This document shows positions 1 to 6,588 of a stretch of DNA of 17,478 nt, one piece after another. Origin of the DNA: Acidimicrobiia bacterium. GTDB taxonomy: Bacteria; Actinomycetota; Acidimicrobiia; Acidimicrobiales; Acidimicrobilacustridaceae. The stretch spans positions 1 through 17,478 of the forward strand of contig VERC01000014.1 of NCBI GenBank assembly GCA_018882825.1, written 5' to 3'. A model generated the notes under the pieces. It had not been told where the DNA came from. It saw nothing but the letters and a program-made list of their open reading frames with translations, and searched no databases. A program made the position numbers and the translations under genes. Numbering within the stretch: position 1 is the first letter of the stretch; every line of letters starts with the position of its first letter.

Positions 1-2016
1 GTGGAGTCCAAGCCCTACCGCAAGCGTCCGTCGCCGCCGTTCACCACATCCGCACTCCAACAGGTGGCCGGTCGGCGACTGCGGGTCTCGGCCAAGCAGG
101 TCATGTCGATGGCCCAGAGCCTCTACCAGCAGGGCTACATCACCTACATGCGGACCGACTCCACCAACCTCTCGGCAGCAGCCATCGATGCCGCCCGGTC
201 CGAGGCCACCGAGCGCTTCGGCCCGTCATCGGTCCCGTCCTCGCCGCGGACGTGGAACAAGTCCGTGGCCAACGCGCAGGAGGCTCACGAGGCCATTCGC
301 CCCGCCGGCGATCGCTTTCGACGCCCCGAGGAGGTGGCCGGTGAGGTCGGGCCCGGTGAGGCCCGCCTCTATCGCATCATCTGGGAGCGCACGCTGGCCT
401 CGCAGATGATCGATGCCGTGGGCGAGACGGTCACCGTGCGTCTCGGTGCCATCGCCGCGTCGGGTCGCGATGCCGAGTTCTCCTCGTCGGGCACCGTCAT
501 CACCGAGCGTGGCTGGATGCAGGTCGAGGAACGTCGGGAGACGACCACCGACGAGGAATCCGACGACGAACAGGAACGACGACTGCCTGCGCTGCGGGAG
601 GGCGACTCGGTCGATGCGGTGTCGATCACGCCCGAAGGTCACACCACCAAGCCTCCAGCCCGATTCACCGAACCCTCGTTGGTGGCCAAGATGGAGGAGC
701 TCGGTGTCGGTCGTCCATCGACCTACGCGTCGATCATGGAGACCATCCAGAACCGCGGGTACGTGTGGAAGAAGGGCTCCGCCCTCGTGCCCTCGTGGAC
801 GGCGTTCGCCGTCACCACGATGCTCGAACAGCACTTCGCCGAACTCGTCGATTACGGGTTCACCGCCCAGTTGGAGGAGATCCTCGATCGGATCTCCAAT
901 GGCGAGGCCGACAGCGAATCGATGCTGGCCGACTTCTACTTCGGTCCTCTCGTCGACGGTGAGCGACGCGACGGATTGCGCGATCTCGTCACCCATCGAC
1001 TGCCCGAGATCGATGCCGCCGCCATCAACACGTTCCTCCTCGGTGACGATCCCAATGGCATGCCGGTGATCGCCAAGCCCGGCCGGTACGGGCCCTACGT
1101 GCAACGCGGTGACGACACGGCCTCGATCCCGGACAACCTGGCGCCGGCCGACCTGTCGGTGGCCAAGGCGCTCGAGTTGCTGGCTCTGCCCAAGGGCGGC
1201 AAGCCACTGGGCATCGATCCCGCCACCGATCTCACGGTCTTCCTGATGAACGGTCGATTCGGGCCGTTCGTGCAACTCGGGGAACTCGACGACGAAGGGG
1301 TCGACAAACCGCGCACGGCGTCGCTGTTCGCGTCGATGGATCCCTACGAGGTCACGTTGGAGACCGCGCTCGAGCTGCTGTCGTTCCCCAAGGTGCTGGG
1401 CGCCGATCCGGACACGGGTGAGGTCATCCGCGCCCAGAACGGGAAGTTCGGCCCCTACCTGACCAAGGGTGACGCCGAGAAGCCGGAGTCGCGCAAGCTC
1501 GACAGTGAGGAGCAACTGCTCACCGTGACGCTCGAGGACGCGCTGTGGCTCTTCTCCCAGCCGAAGCGCTTCGGACGTTCGGCCCCCAAGCCGCCCCTGG
1601 CCGACCTCGGGCCCGATCCGGCCACCGGTCGACCGATGGTGGTCAAGGACGGTCGGTTCGGTCCGTACGTGACCGACGGGGAGACGCACGCCTCGCTGGC
1701 CCGGGGTGACGTGCCCGAGACGCTGAGCCCCGAACGCGGGGCCGAACTGCTCCAGGCCCGTCGGGACTGGTTGCGCGAGAACGGCGGTTCCACCAAGAAG
1801 GCGGGGGCCAAGCGGACCACGAAGAAGGCTGCGACGAAGAAGGCTGCGGCGAAGAAGGGAACGGCGAAGAAGGCCCGCTCCGCCAAGCCGACCCTGACCG
1901 CGCGTACCGTGGGACCCGGTGGATCGAAGGCCGCAAAGCGGGCGGCGAAGGGTTCCCGGGCCGTGACGCCCGATGTCGTCCGGTCCGAATCCCAGATCCT
2001 CGACCCCGATCGCTGA
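1..2016 (+). CDS. topA: DNA topoisomerase I, type IA (5' end outside window)
   Basis: Relaxes negatively supercoiled DNA by cutting one strand through a 5'-phosphotyrosine link. The visible 671 residues are the C-terminal part only. They open just before the catalytic segment GYITYMRTDSTN, with the active tyrosine at visible residue 49 (family equivalent Tyr319 of E. coli TopA), so roughly 270 N-terminal residues with the TOPRIM domain lie upstream and the GTG at position 1 is not a start. The segment VGRPSTYASIMETIQ is also typical of the family. Four C-terminal Toprim-repeat motifs follow (GRYGPYV near 361, GRFGPFV near 418, GKFGPYL near 481, GRFGPYV near 551). The protein ends in a lysine/alanine-rich tail (about 599-630), the kind seen in actinobacterial TopA and thought to help DNA binding. 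There are no zinc-finger cysteines. tmk and holB follow after one intervening gene, a familiar actinobacterial neighbourhood. Confidence 0.97.
   Translation: MESKPYRKRPSPPFTTSALQQVAGRRLRVSAKQVMSMAQSLYQQGYITYMRTDSTNLSAAAIDAARSEATERFGPSSVPSSPRTWNKSVANAQEAHEAIRPAGDRFRRPEEVAGEVGPGEARLYRIIWERTLASQMIDAVGETVTVRLGAIAASGRDAEFSSSGTVITERGWMQVEERRETTTDEESDDEQERRLPALREGDSVDAVSITPEGHTTKPPARFTEPSLVAKMEELGVGRPSTYASIMETIQNRGYVWKKGSALVPSWTAFAVTTMLEQHFAELVDYGFTAQLEEILDRISNGEADSESMLADFYFGPLVDGERRDGLRDLVTHRLPEIDAAAINTFLLGDDPNGMPVIAKPGRYGPYVQRGDDTASIPDNLAPADLSVAKALELLALPKGGKPLGIDPATDLTVFLMNGRFGPFVQLGELDDEGVDKPRTASLFASMDPYEVTLETALELLSFPKVLGADPDTGEVIRAQNGKFGPYLTKGDAEKPESRKLDSEEQLLTVTLEDALWLFSQPKRFGRSAPKPPLADLGPDPATGRPMVVKDGRFGPYVTDGETHASLARGDVPETLSPERGAELLQARRDWLRENGGSTKKAGAKRTTKKAATKKAAAKKGTAKKARSAKPTLTARTVGPGGSKAAKRAAKGSRAVTPDVVRSESQILDPDR
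1819..1878 (+). repeat. Four 15-bp in-frame tandem units in the topA tail
   Basis: Four consecutive 15-nt units start at 1819, 1834, 1849 and 1864. The first two are identical (acgaagaaggctgcg) and the last two diverge. Each encodes a TKKAA/AKKGT-like pentapeptide, giving the lysine-rich tail of TopA. The period is a multiple of three, so slippage would lengthen or shorten the tail without a frameshift. Confidence 0.8.
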
Positions 2017-2060
2017 GTCCGGCCGTGTCGGTCGGCTCCGATCGGCGTCGCGCCCGGTCC

Positions 2061-2066
2061 TAGGCT
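2061..2066 (+). promoter_or_regulatory. Putative -10 box for a leaderless MFS transcript
   Basis: TAGGCT fits the TANNNT form of an actinobacterial -10 element and ends six nucleotides before the ATG at 2073, so transcription would begin at or next to the start codon. No purine-rich ribosome-binding site precedes this ATG. The same arrangement recurs at 6437 and 8568. I see no clear -35 box. Confidence 0.5.
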
Positions 2067-2072
2067 CGTCGG

Positions 2073-3677
2073 ATGGCAGTGCCTCGGCCCGGACACCGGG
2101 ACGGCATCGACCCCGATGGGGAAGGTCACGCCCACGAGCGTGACGACGACGCAACGGTTCCCGGTTGGACCCGGGCGTCGATGTTCGGTGACGACACCGA
2201 CACCATGTTCACCCGGGACACGACCGATCGGCCCGGGCTACATGTCCGACTGTTCGGCAGCCACGAGTTCTTCCGACTGTGGCTGGTGCAGGTGGTGTCG
2301 GCCACAGGCGACTGGTTGGGCTTCTCGGCCATCATCCTCCTGGCCGCGACGGTGGGCGGCGGTGCCGGCGCCGGCGCGATCTCCCTGGTCATGGCGGCGC
2401 GCATCGTTCCGGGCTTCTTCTTCGGTCCGCTGGCCGGTGTGCTCGTCGACCGCTGGGATCGCAAGAAGGTGATGGTCTCCTGCGACATCGGCCGGGCCAT
2501 CGTGCTCGCGCTGCTCCCCTTCGTCTCCGATGTGGTCGGACTCGTGCTCGCCTCGTTGGCCCTCGAGATCCTGACCCTGCTGTGGGGTCCGGCCAAGGAC
2601 GCCGAGGTACCGAACCTCGTGCCGGCCGATCACCTGACCACGGCCAACTCGCTGTCGCTGGCCGCCGCGTACGGCACCTTCCCCTTCGCCTCGCTGTTGT
2701 TCGCCCTCCTCGCCGGGATCGCCGCGTGGATGGGTCACGTCCCGGGTCTCGGCTGGTTGGAGAACAACCAGATGGCCTTCGCCTTCTACGTCGACTCACT
2801 CACGTTCCTGTTCTCGGCGTGGATGATCAGTCGTCTCCCCCTCGTGCGACGCGAACGTCGGATCCGGCACACGGAGGACGACGAACGGCGCGTCGACGTC
2901 AAGAAGACGATCGACGAACTGGTGGAGGGTTGGAAGGCGGTGTGGCAGAACCACACCGTGCGGGCGGTCAACCTCGGCCTCGCCACCGGTCTCATCGGTG
3001 GTGGCATGCTGATCCCCCTCGGCGCGGTGTTCTCCACCGAGGTGCTCGACGCCGGCGCCGCCGGCTACGGCCTGTTCACCACCGCCCTCGGTTTCGGTGT
3101 GGCCCTCGGTGTCGTGGCCGTCTCCGCGTTCCAGAAGCGGTTGCCGTCGCAGACCGTCTTCACCGCCGCCCTGTTCGTGGCCGGTGTGAGCCTGTTCGTC
3201 GCCGCGTCGTCGTCGGAGTTGTGGATCGCGCTGCTGTTCGTCGGCCTCATGGGCATGTCGGTCGGTCCGGTGTACGTGCTCGGCTTCGCACTCCTGCAGC
3301 AGGAGGTCGATGACGAGTTGCGCGGTCGGGTCTTCTCCTCGCTCAACACGCTCGTGCGCATGTGCGTGCTCATCGCCATGGTCGTCGGCCCGCTCCTGGC
3401 GGCGATGCTCGGTCGCTTCTCATCGGCGGTCTTCGGGGGCGAGATCGAGATCGGTAGTCGGTCCTTCGAACTGCCCGGCGTGCGCCTCGCACTGTGGCTG
3501 GCCGCGTTGATCATCATCGGCGCCGGCGTGGCCGCGTGGATGTCGCTGCGGGCTGGGCGTCGTGTCCGGGACGGGTCGCCCTCGACGTCCATCGGTGGTG
3601 CCGTCCCCGAACCGCTGCCGCCGACACACCCGGGGTCATCGGCACGGCCTCCGGTCGGCGACATGGATCGACCGTGA
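2073..3677 (+). CDS. MFS transporter, MFS_3/EntS-like exporter group
   Basis: A 534-residue integral membrane protein of the major facilitator superfamily, probably a proton-driven exporter whose substrate cannot be read from sequence. About twelve hydrophobic segments are visible. They split into two halves around a charged central loop near residues 250-290 (RRERRIRHTEDDERR). The MFS motif A appears as GVLVDRWDRKK (about 122-132). The segment PAKDAEVPNLVPADHLTTANSL resembles the matching region of MFS_3 exporters. The first 55-60 residues are polar, acidic and histidine-containing, and may be a cytoplasmic extension. ATGs at 2181 and 2205 would remove most of it. I kept 2073 because third-position GC is already high there and TAGGCT lies six bases upstream. 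The stop overlaps the tmk start by 4 bp, so the two are probably co-transcribed. Confidence 0.85.
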   Translation: MAVPRPGHRDGIDPDGEGHAHERDDDATVPGWTRASMFGDDTDTMFTRDTTDRPGLHVRLFGSHEFFRLWLVQVVSATGDWLGFSAIILLAATVGGGAGAGAISLVMAARIVPGFFFGPLAGVLVDRWDRKKVMVSCDIGRAIVLALLPFVSDVVGLVLASLALEILTLLWGPAKDAEVPNLVPADHLTTANSLSLAAAYGTFPFASLLFALLAGIAAWMGHVPGLGWLENNQMAFAFYVDSLTFLFSAWMISRLPLVRRERRIRHTEDDERRVDVKKTIDELVEGWKAVWQNHTVRAVNLGLATGLIGGGMLIPLGAVFSTEVLDAGAAGYGLFTTALGFGVALGVVAVSAFQKRLPSQTVFTAALFVAGVSLFVAASSSELWIALLFVGLMGMSVGPVYVLGFALLQQEVDDELRGRVFSSLNTLVRMCVLIAMVVGPLLAAMLGRFSSAVFGGEIEIGSRSFELPGVRLALWLAALIIIGAGVAAWMSLRAGRRVRDGSPSTSIGGAVPEPLPPTHPGSSARPPVGDMDRP

Positions 3678-4285
3678 GCGTCGGTCGGTTCGTGGCCTTC
3701 GAGGGTGGCGAAGCCTGCGGCAAGTCGACCCAGGCGGCACTGCTGGCGGCGGCGCTCGATGCCGTGCTCACCCGCGAACCCGGGGGCACGGTCATCGGCG
3801 GCGCCATTCGGTCGCTCGTCCTCGACCCATCGACGGTCGGACTCGACCCCCGCGCCGAAGCACTTCTCATGGCCGCAGACCGCGCCCAACACGTGGCCGA
3901 GATCGTGCGGCCGGCGCTCGATGCCGGTCGTCATGTGGTCTCCGATCGCTTCGCCGGTTCGTCCATCGCCTATCAGGGCGGTGGACGCGGACTTCCGGTC
4001 GACGAGGTGCGCTCGCTCTCGCAGTGGGCCGCCGCAGGAGTGTGGCCGGATCTGATCGTGCTGCTCGACGTTCCCGCCGACGTGGCCGACGCCCGACTCG
4101 GGCGCAGCCGCGACCGCATGGAGGCGGAACCGGCCGAGTTCCACCGGGCCGTGGCGGCGTCGTTCCGGCACCAGGCCGCCGCTGAACCGGAGCGGTGGGC
4201 GGTGGTCGACGGCACGGGATCGATCGAGCAGGTGGCCGCCACCGTGCGCGCTGTGGTGGCCGAACGACTGGGACTGACGCCATGA
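3674..4285 (+). CDS. tmk: Thymidylate kinase (dTMP kinase)
   Basis: Phosphorylates dTMP to dTDP with ATP, an essential step toward dTTP. The 203-residue length is normal. Visible elements are the Walker A loop GGEACGKST (11-19), LTREPGG (32-38) for substrate binding, the DR motif in VVSDRFAGSSIAYQGGGRG (D91, R92), and a lid-like stretch RSRDRMEAEPAEFHRAV. The start is a GTG inside the stop of the preceding transporter gene (GTGA overlap). An upstream in-frame ATG at 3494 lies deep in that gene and would add residues with no family counterpart. The stretch between the Walker A loop and TREPGG is only 13 residues, about six shorter than in E. coli Tmk, so the helix 1 to strand 2 connection is trimmed. 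The stop overlaps the holB start (ATGA), which suggests translational coupling. Confidence 0.95.
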   Translation: MSVGRFVAFEGGEACGKSTQAALLAAALDAVLTREPGGTVIGGAIRSLVLDPSTVGLDPRAEALLMAADRAQHVAEIVRPALDAGRHVVSDRFAGSSIAYQGGGRGLPVDEVRSLSQWAAAGVWPDLIVLLDVPADVADARLGRSRDRMEAEPAEFHRAVAASFRHQAAAEPERWAVVDGTGSIEQVAATVRAVVAERLGLTP

Positions 4286-5370
4286 CCATCACCGACCTCC
4301 TTCCCGCTGAACGTGCGGGTGTGGCGCTGTGGGACGACGTCGTCGGGCAGGACGGTGCCGTGGCGATGCTGCGATCCTCGGTGGCCGAGCCCGTGCACGC
4401 CTATCTGCTCGTGGGTCCGCACGGTGCTGGCTCGCGGGCGTTGGCCCGAGCGTTCGCCGCAGCGCTCATGGGTCGCGGACTCACCGACGACGCCGCGGCG
4501 AGGCAGGCGAGCCTGGTGCTGGCTCAGGATCATCCCGACGTGTTCGAGTTCGATCCCGAGGGCGCGTCCTTGCGTGAGTCCGAGGTCGAGCGGATCCTCG
4601 ACTTCGCACTGCGCTCTCCGATCGAGGGTGGTGCCAAGGTGCTCATCCTCGATGGATTCGATCGCGTCTCGTCGCAGGCGCCCAAACTGCTCAAGTCCAT
4701 CGAGGAACCCTCCGATGGCACCTGGTTCCTCATCCTCGCCGAGGACGTCACCGAGGACCTCGTCACCATCGCCAGTCGGTGCGTCCGTCTCGATCTGGGC
4801 CCGGTGCCCGAAGAACTCGTGGCCGAACGTCTGCGGGCGGAGGGGATCGAGCCCGCCCGCGCCGTCGAGGCGGCGGCGGCCGCCGCCGGTGATCTCGATC
4901 GGGCTCGACTGCTGGCCACCGACGATCGGCTGGCCCTGCGGCGCGAGGCGTGGCGGTCGGTCCCCGATCGTCTCGACGGCACCGGGGCCCGCGCCGTGGA
5001 GACGGCTGACGACCTGCTGGCCATGATCGACGACGCCATGGCGCCGCTGCTGGCCCGACAGGAGCTCGAGGTCGAGGCGCTCGACGAACTGGTGCGCGTG
5101 CGCGGGGAGCGCGGCTCGGGCCGCAAGGACCTCGAGGCGAAGCACAAGCGTGAGGTACGGCGGTACCGCACCGATCAGATCCGGGCCGGCCTCGCCGACC
5201 TGTCGCACCGGTATCGCGACGAGTTCGTGACCACCGGCTCACCCGGCGCCACCGAGGCGCTGGCCGCGCTTTCGCGGACGGGGGCCGATCTCGTGCGCAA
5301 TCCCAACGAGCGACTGCAACTGGTGGCGCTGTTCGGTCGACTCGCCCGCTCGGGGCGACCCCGGTCCTGA
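4282..5370 (+). CDS. holB: DNA polymerase III clamp-loader subunit delta'
   Basis: A 362-residue AAA+-fold protein, a stator-like part of the clamp loader that places the beta clamp on DNA. It opens with WDDVVGQDGAVAMLRSSV (17-34) and HAYLLVGPHGAGSRALARAF (39-58), matching the N-terminal region of DnaX and HolB. The Walker A is degenerate: GPHGAGSR (45-52) has serine where lysine is needed. The zinc-binding cysteines of DnaX-type proteins are absent. KVLILDGFDRVS (119-130) and LLKSIEEP (136-143) are conserved, and the SRC arginine-finger motif is intact (165-167). This combination fits a non-ATP-binding delta' subunit rather than gamma/tau. The C-terminal part is charged and less conserved. 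The ATG at 4282 overlaps the tmk stop; a longer reading from 4195 would only run back through tmk in another frame. Confidence 0.9.
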   Translation: MTITDLLPAERAGVALWDDVVGQDGAVAMLRSSVAEPVHAYLLVGPHGAGSRALARAFAAALMGRGLTDDAAARQASLVLAQDHPDVFEFDPEGASLRESEVERILDFALRSPIEGGAKVLILDGFDRVSSQAPKLLKSIEEPSDGTWFLILAEDVTEDLVTIASRCVRLDLGPVPEELVAERLRAEGIEPARAVEAAAAAAGDLDRARLLATDDRLALRREAWRSVPDRLDGTGARAVETADDLLAMIDDAMAPLLARQELEVEALDELVRVRGERGSGRKDLEAKHKREVRRYRTDQIRAGLADLSHRYRDEFVTTGSPGATEALAALSRTGADLVRNPNERLQLVALFGRLARSGRPRS

Positions 5371-5371
5371 C

Positions 5372-5396
5372 CGCTCCGGACCTTTCCTTCGGAGTG
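5372..5396 (+). terminator. Hairpin just after holB, possible terminator
   Basis: CGCTCCGGA (5372-5380) can pair with TTCGGAGTG (5388-5396): nine base pairs including two G-U pairs, with a seven-nucleotide loop (cctttcc). It begins directly after the holB stop and before the tRNA. No T-run follows, so it could be a weak, Rho-assisted or U-less terminator, or only an RNA processing or stability structure. Confidence 0.4.
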
Positions 5397-5418
5397 GGGG
5401 CCGTCCGGCGACCACGAC

Positions 5419-5424
5419 TACAGT
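5419..5424 (+). promoter_or_regulatory. Putative -10 box for tRNA-Thr
   Basis: TACAGT fits TANNNT and ends ten bases before the first base of the tRNA, which would leave a 5' leader of a few nucleotides. No recognisable -35 hexamer is present at the usual spacing. If real, this promoter could also supply the sigma-factor gene downstream. Confidence 0.4.
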
Positions 5425-5434
5425 TCGGCGTCCC

Positions 5435-5507
5435 GCCCGGGTAGCTCAGTCGGCAGAGCGGCTCACTCGTAATGAGCAGGTCAGGAGTTCGATTCTCCTC
5501 TCGGGCT
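5435..5507 (+). tRNA. tRNA-Thr (anticodon CGT)
   Basis: A complete 73-nt cloverleaf folds by eye. The acceptor stem is GCCCGGG/CTCGGGC with one G-T pair. The D arm is GCTC/GAGC (5444-5447, 5456-5459). The anticodon stem is GCTCA/TGAGC with loop CTCGTAA, placing anticodon CGT at 5468-5470, which reads ACG threonine codons. The T arm is AGGAG/CTCCT with loop TTCGATT (5488-5494), and the discriminator base is T. CCA is not encoded, so it must be added after 3' processing. The sigma-factor ATG begins three bases after the discriminator base. Confidence 0.97.
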
Positions 5508-5510
5508 CTC

Positions 5511-6083
5511 ATGGCCGATCAGGAGTCGTTCGCCGACCAGGCGATGGAGTACATGCCGCAGCTGTACTCCGCCGCGCTGCGCATGACCCGGAACCGGGCC
5601 GACGCCGAGGACCTCGTGCAGGAGGCCTACCTCAAGGCCTATCGGGGCTTCGGTCGGTTCGAGGAGGGCACCAACCTGCGGGCGTGGCTGTTCCGGATCC
5701 TCACCAACACCTACATCAACTCCTACCGCTCGAAGAAGCGCCGACCCGACGAGACCGATCTCGACGAGGTCGAGGACTTCTACCTCTATCGCCGGATGGG
5801 GGGTCTGGAGGCCGCCCGGGCCAGTCGCAGCGCCGAGGACGAACTGATGGACTTCTTCACCGACGACGAGGTCCGTGACGCCATCGATGCCCTTCCCGAG
5901 CAGTACCGGCTGGCCGTCCTGTTGGGGGACGTGGAGGGATTCTCCTACAAGGAGATCGCCGAGCAGTTGGACATCCCCATCGGTACCGTGATGAGCCGAC
6001 TCCACCGGGGAAGAAAATCCCTGCAGAAGCAGTTGCACGACTTCGCACTGGAACGAGGACTCTCCGGGGCCGAGACGCCATGA
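5511..6083 (+). CDS. sigR: ECF sigma factor, SigR/SigH-like
   Basis: A 190-residue group IV RNA polymerase sigma factor resembling Streptomyces SigR and mycobacterial SigH, which direct the thiol-oxidative-stress response. Region 2 is clear: the near-identical family signature [11 protein letters not shown] (18-28), core-binding [14 protein letters not shown] (31-44), and the -10 recognition segment [18 protein letters not shown] (56-73). Region 4 contains the helix-turn-helix [24 protein letters not shown] (145-168). The first ATG after the tRNA, at 5511, gives an N-terminus of the expected length. The reading frame continues back into the tRNA only by chance. No ribosome-binding site can precede this ATG because the upstream bases are tRNA; an ATG at 5544 is the alternative. 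The stop overlaps the anti-sigma start (ATGA), as expected for a sigma/anti-sigma pair. The gene symbol is by similarity. Confidence 0.92.
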   Translation: MADQESFADQAMEYMPQLYSAALRMTRNRADAEDLVQEAYLKAYRGFGRFEEGTNLRAWLFRILTNTYINSYRSKKRRPDETDLDEVEDFYLYRRMGGLEAARASRSAEDELMDFFTDDEVRDAIDALPEQYRLAVLLGDVEGFSYKEIAEQLDIPIGTVMSRLHRGRKSLQKQLHDFALERGLSGAETP

Positions 6084-6439
6084 CCCATGACCACGCCGAG
6101 CACCTCCATCCCGACCAGCCCGTGACCGGCGACCGCCCCTCCGATCGGGTGCTGTCTGGCGGCCCGGACTGTGAGGCCGCGCTGGCCGAGGTCTACACCT
6201 ACCTCGATCACGAACTCACCGACGTGGAGCACGAGCGGGTCCTGGCGCATCTCGAGACGTGCAGCCCCTGTTTCGAGGCCTTCGACTTCGAGGCGGAGTT
6301 CCGGATGGTGGTCGCGTCGAAGGCCCTCTCCGACGAGTTCCCCGACGGTCTGCGGATGCGGATCATGGAGCGCATCGTCCAGATCCGCATCGAATCCTCC
6401 GGCGGCGACGATGACGACACCGGTCCGGTCGAGGCCTAG
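6080..6439 (+). CDS. rsrA: Zinc-binding anti-sigma factor, RsrA-like
   Basis: A 119-residue soluble anti-sigma factor of the ZAS type, expected to hold the upstream sigma factor inactive and release it when its cysteines are oxidised. The HxxxCxxC signature is HLETCSPC (H57, C61, C64), with a further cysteine at C31. The 26-residue spacing from C31 to H57 equals that between C11 and H37 in Streptomyces RsrA as I recall it, so all four zinc-ligand positions seem present. These are the only three cysteines. The RsrA-like stretch [10 protein letters not shown] (39-48) precedes the motif, and [13 protein letters not shown] follows. The N-terminus is about 20 residues longer than RsrA and rich in His, Asp and Pro; the C-terminus is acidic (GGDDDD). 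There is no transmembrane segment. Translation probably couples to the sigma gene through the ATGA overlap. Confidence 0.9.
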   Translation: MTHDHAEHLHPDQPVTGDRPSDRVLSGGPDCEAALAEVYTYLDHELTDVEHERVLAHLETCSPCFEAFDFEAEFRMVVASKALSDEFPDGLRMRIMERIVQIRIESSGGDDDDTGPVEA

Positions 6440-6442
6440 GAT
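6437..6442 (+). promoter_or_regulatory. Putative -10 box for the 44-residue peptide
   Basis: TAGGAT, whose first three bases are the anti-sigma stop codon, fits TANNNT and lies seven bases before the ATG at 6450. No ribosome-binding site lies between. The sequence from here to the start (TAGGATCGGGTTC-ATG) closely resembles the one before hpt (TAGATTCGGTTC-GTG). Confidence 0.45.
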
Positions 6443-6449
6443 CGGGTTC

Positions 6450-6584
6450 ATGGAGTTCCTGTTCGCCAAGGTGTGGTCGTTCTGGATCGCACCTGCGTTG
6501 CTCATCCCGACGATCCTGGTCATCGTCGCCATCATCGGTCTGTACCTCAAGAAGGTCTCGGCCACGCGGTATCCGAAGCGCTGA
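6450..6584 (+). CDS. 44-residue single-pass membrane peptide
   Basis: A small open reading frame with one hydrophobic helix. A short N-terminal part MEFLFAKVWSFW is followed by a transmembrane stretch of about 20 residues (14-33, APALLIPTILVIVAIIG) and a basic tail, LYLKKVSATRYPKR. The positive tail suggests the C-terminus stays in the cytoplasm. It sits 10 bp after the anti-sigma stop and 4 bp before the zincin gene. It has its own possible leaderless start signal. Third codon positions are G/C-rich like the neighbours, which supports real coding. I do not recognise a family, and no function can be assigned. It might act with the sigma/anti-sigma pair or with the zincin, but only position suggests this. 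Confidence 0.65.
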   Translation: MEFLFAKVWSFWIAPALLIPTILVIVAIIGLYLKKVSATRYPKR

Positions 6585-6588
6585 GCCG

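Noticed and set aside
226..2154. Long minus-strand open frame (642 codons) opposite topA
   Set aside because: High-GC coding DNA often leaves the opposite strand open. Its translation is low-complexity, rich in Arg, Gly, His and Asp, and lies across a clear topA gene.
3065..4171. Minus-strand open frame opposite the MFS and tmk genes
   Set aside because: No recognisable domain; it crosses two well-supported genes and has shadow-frame composition.
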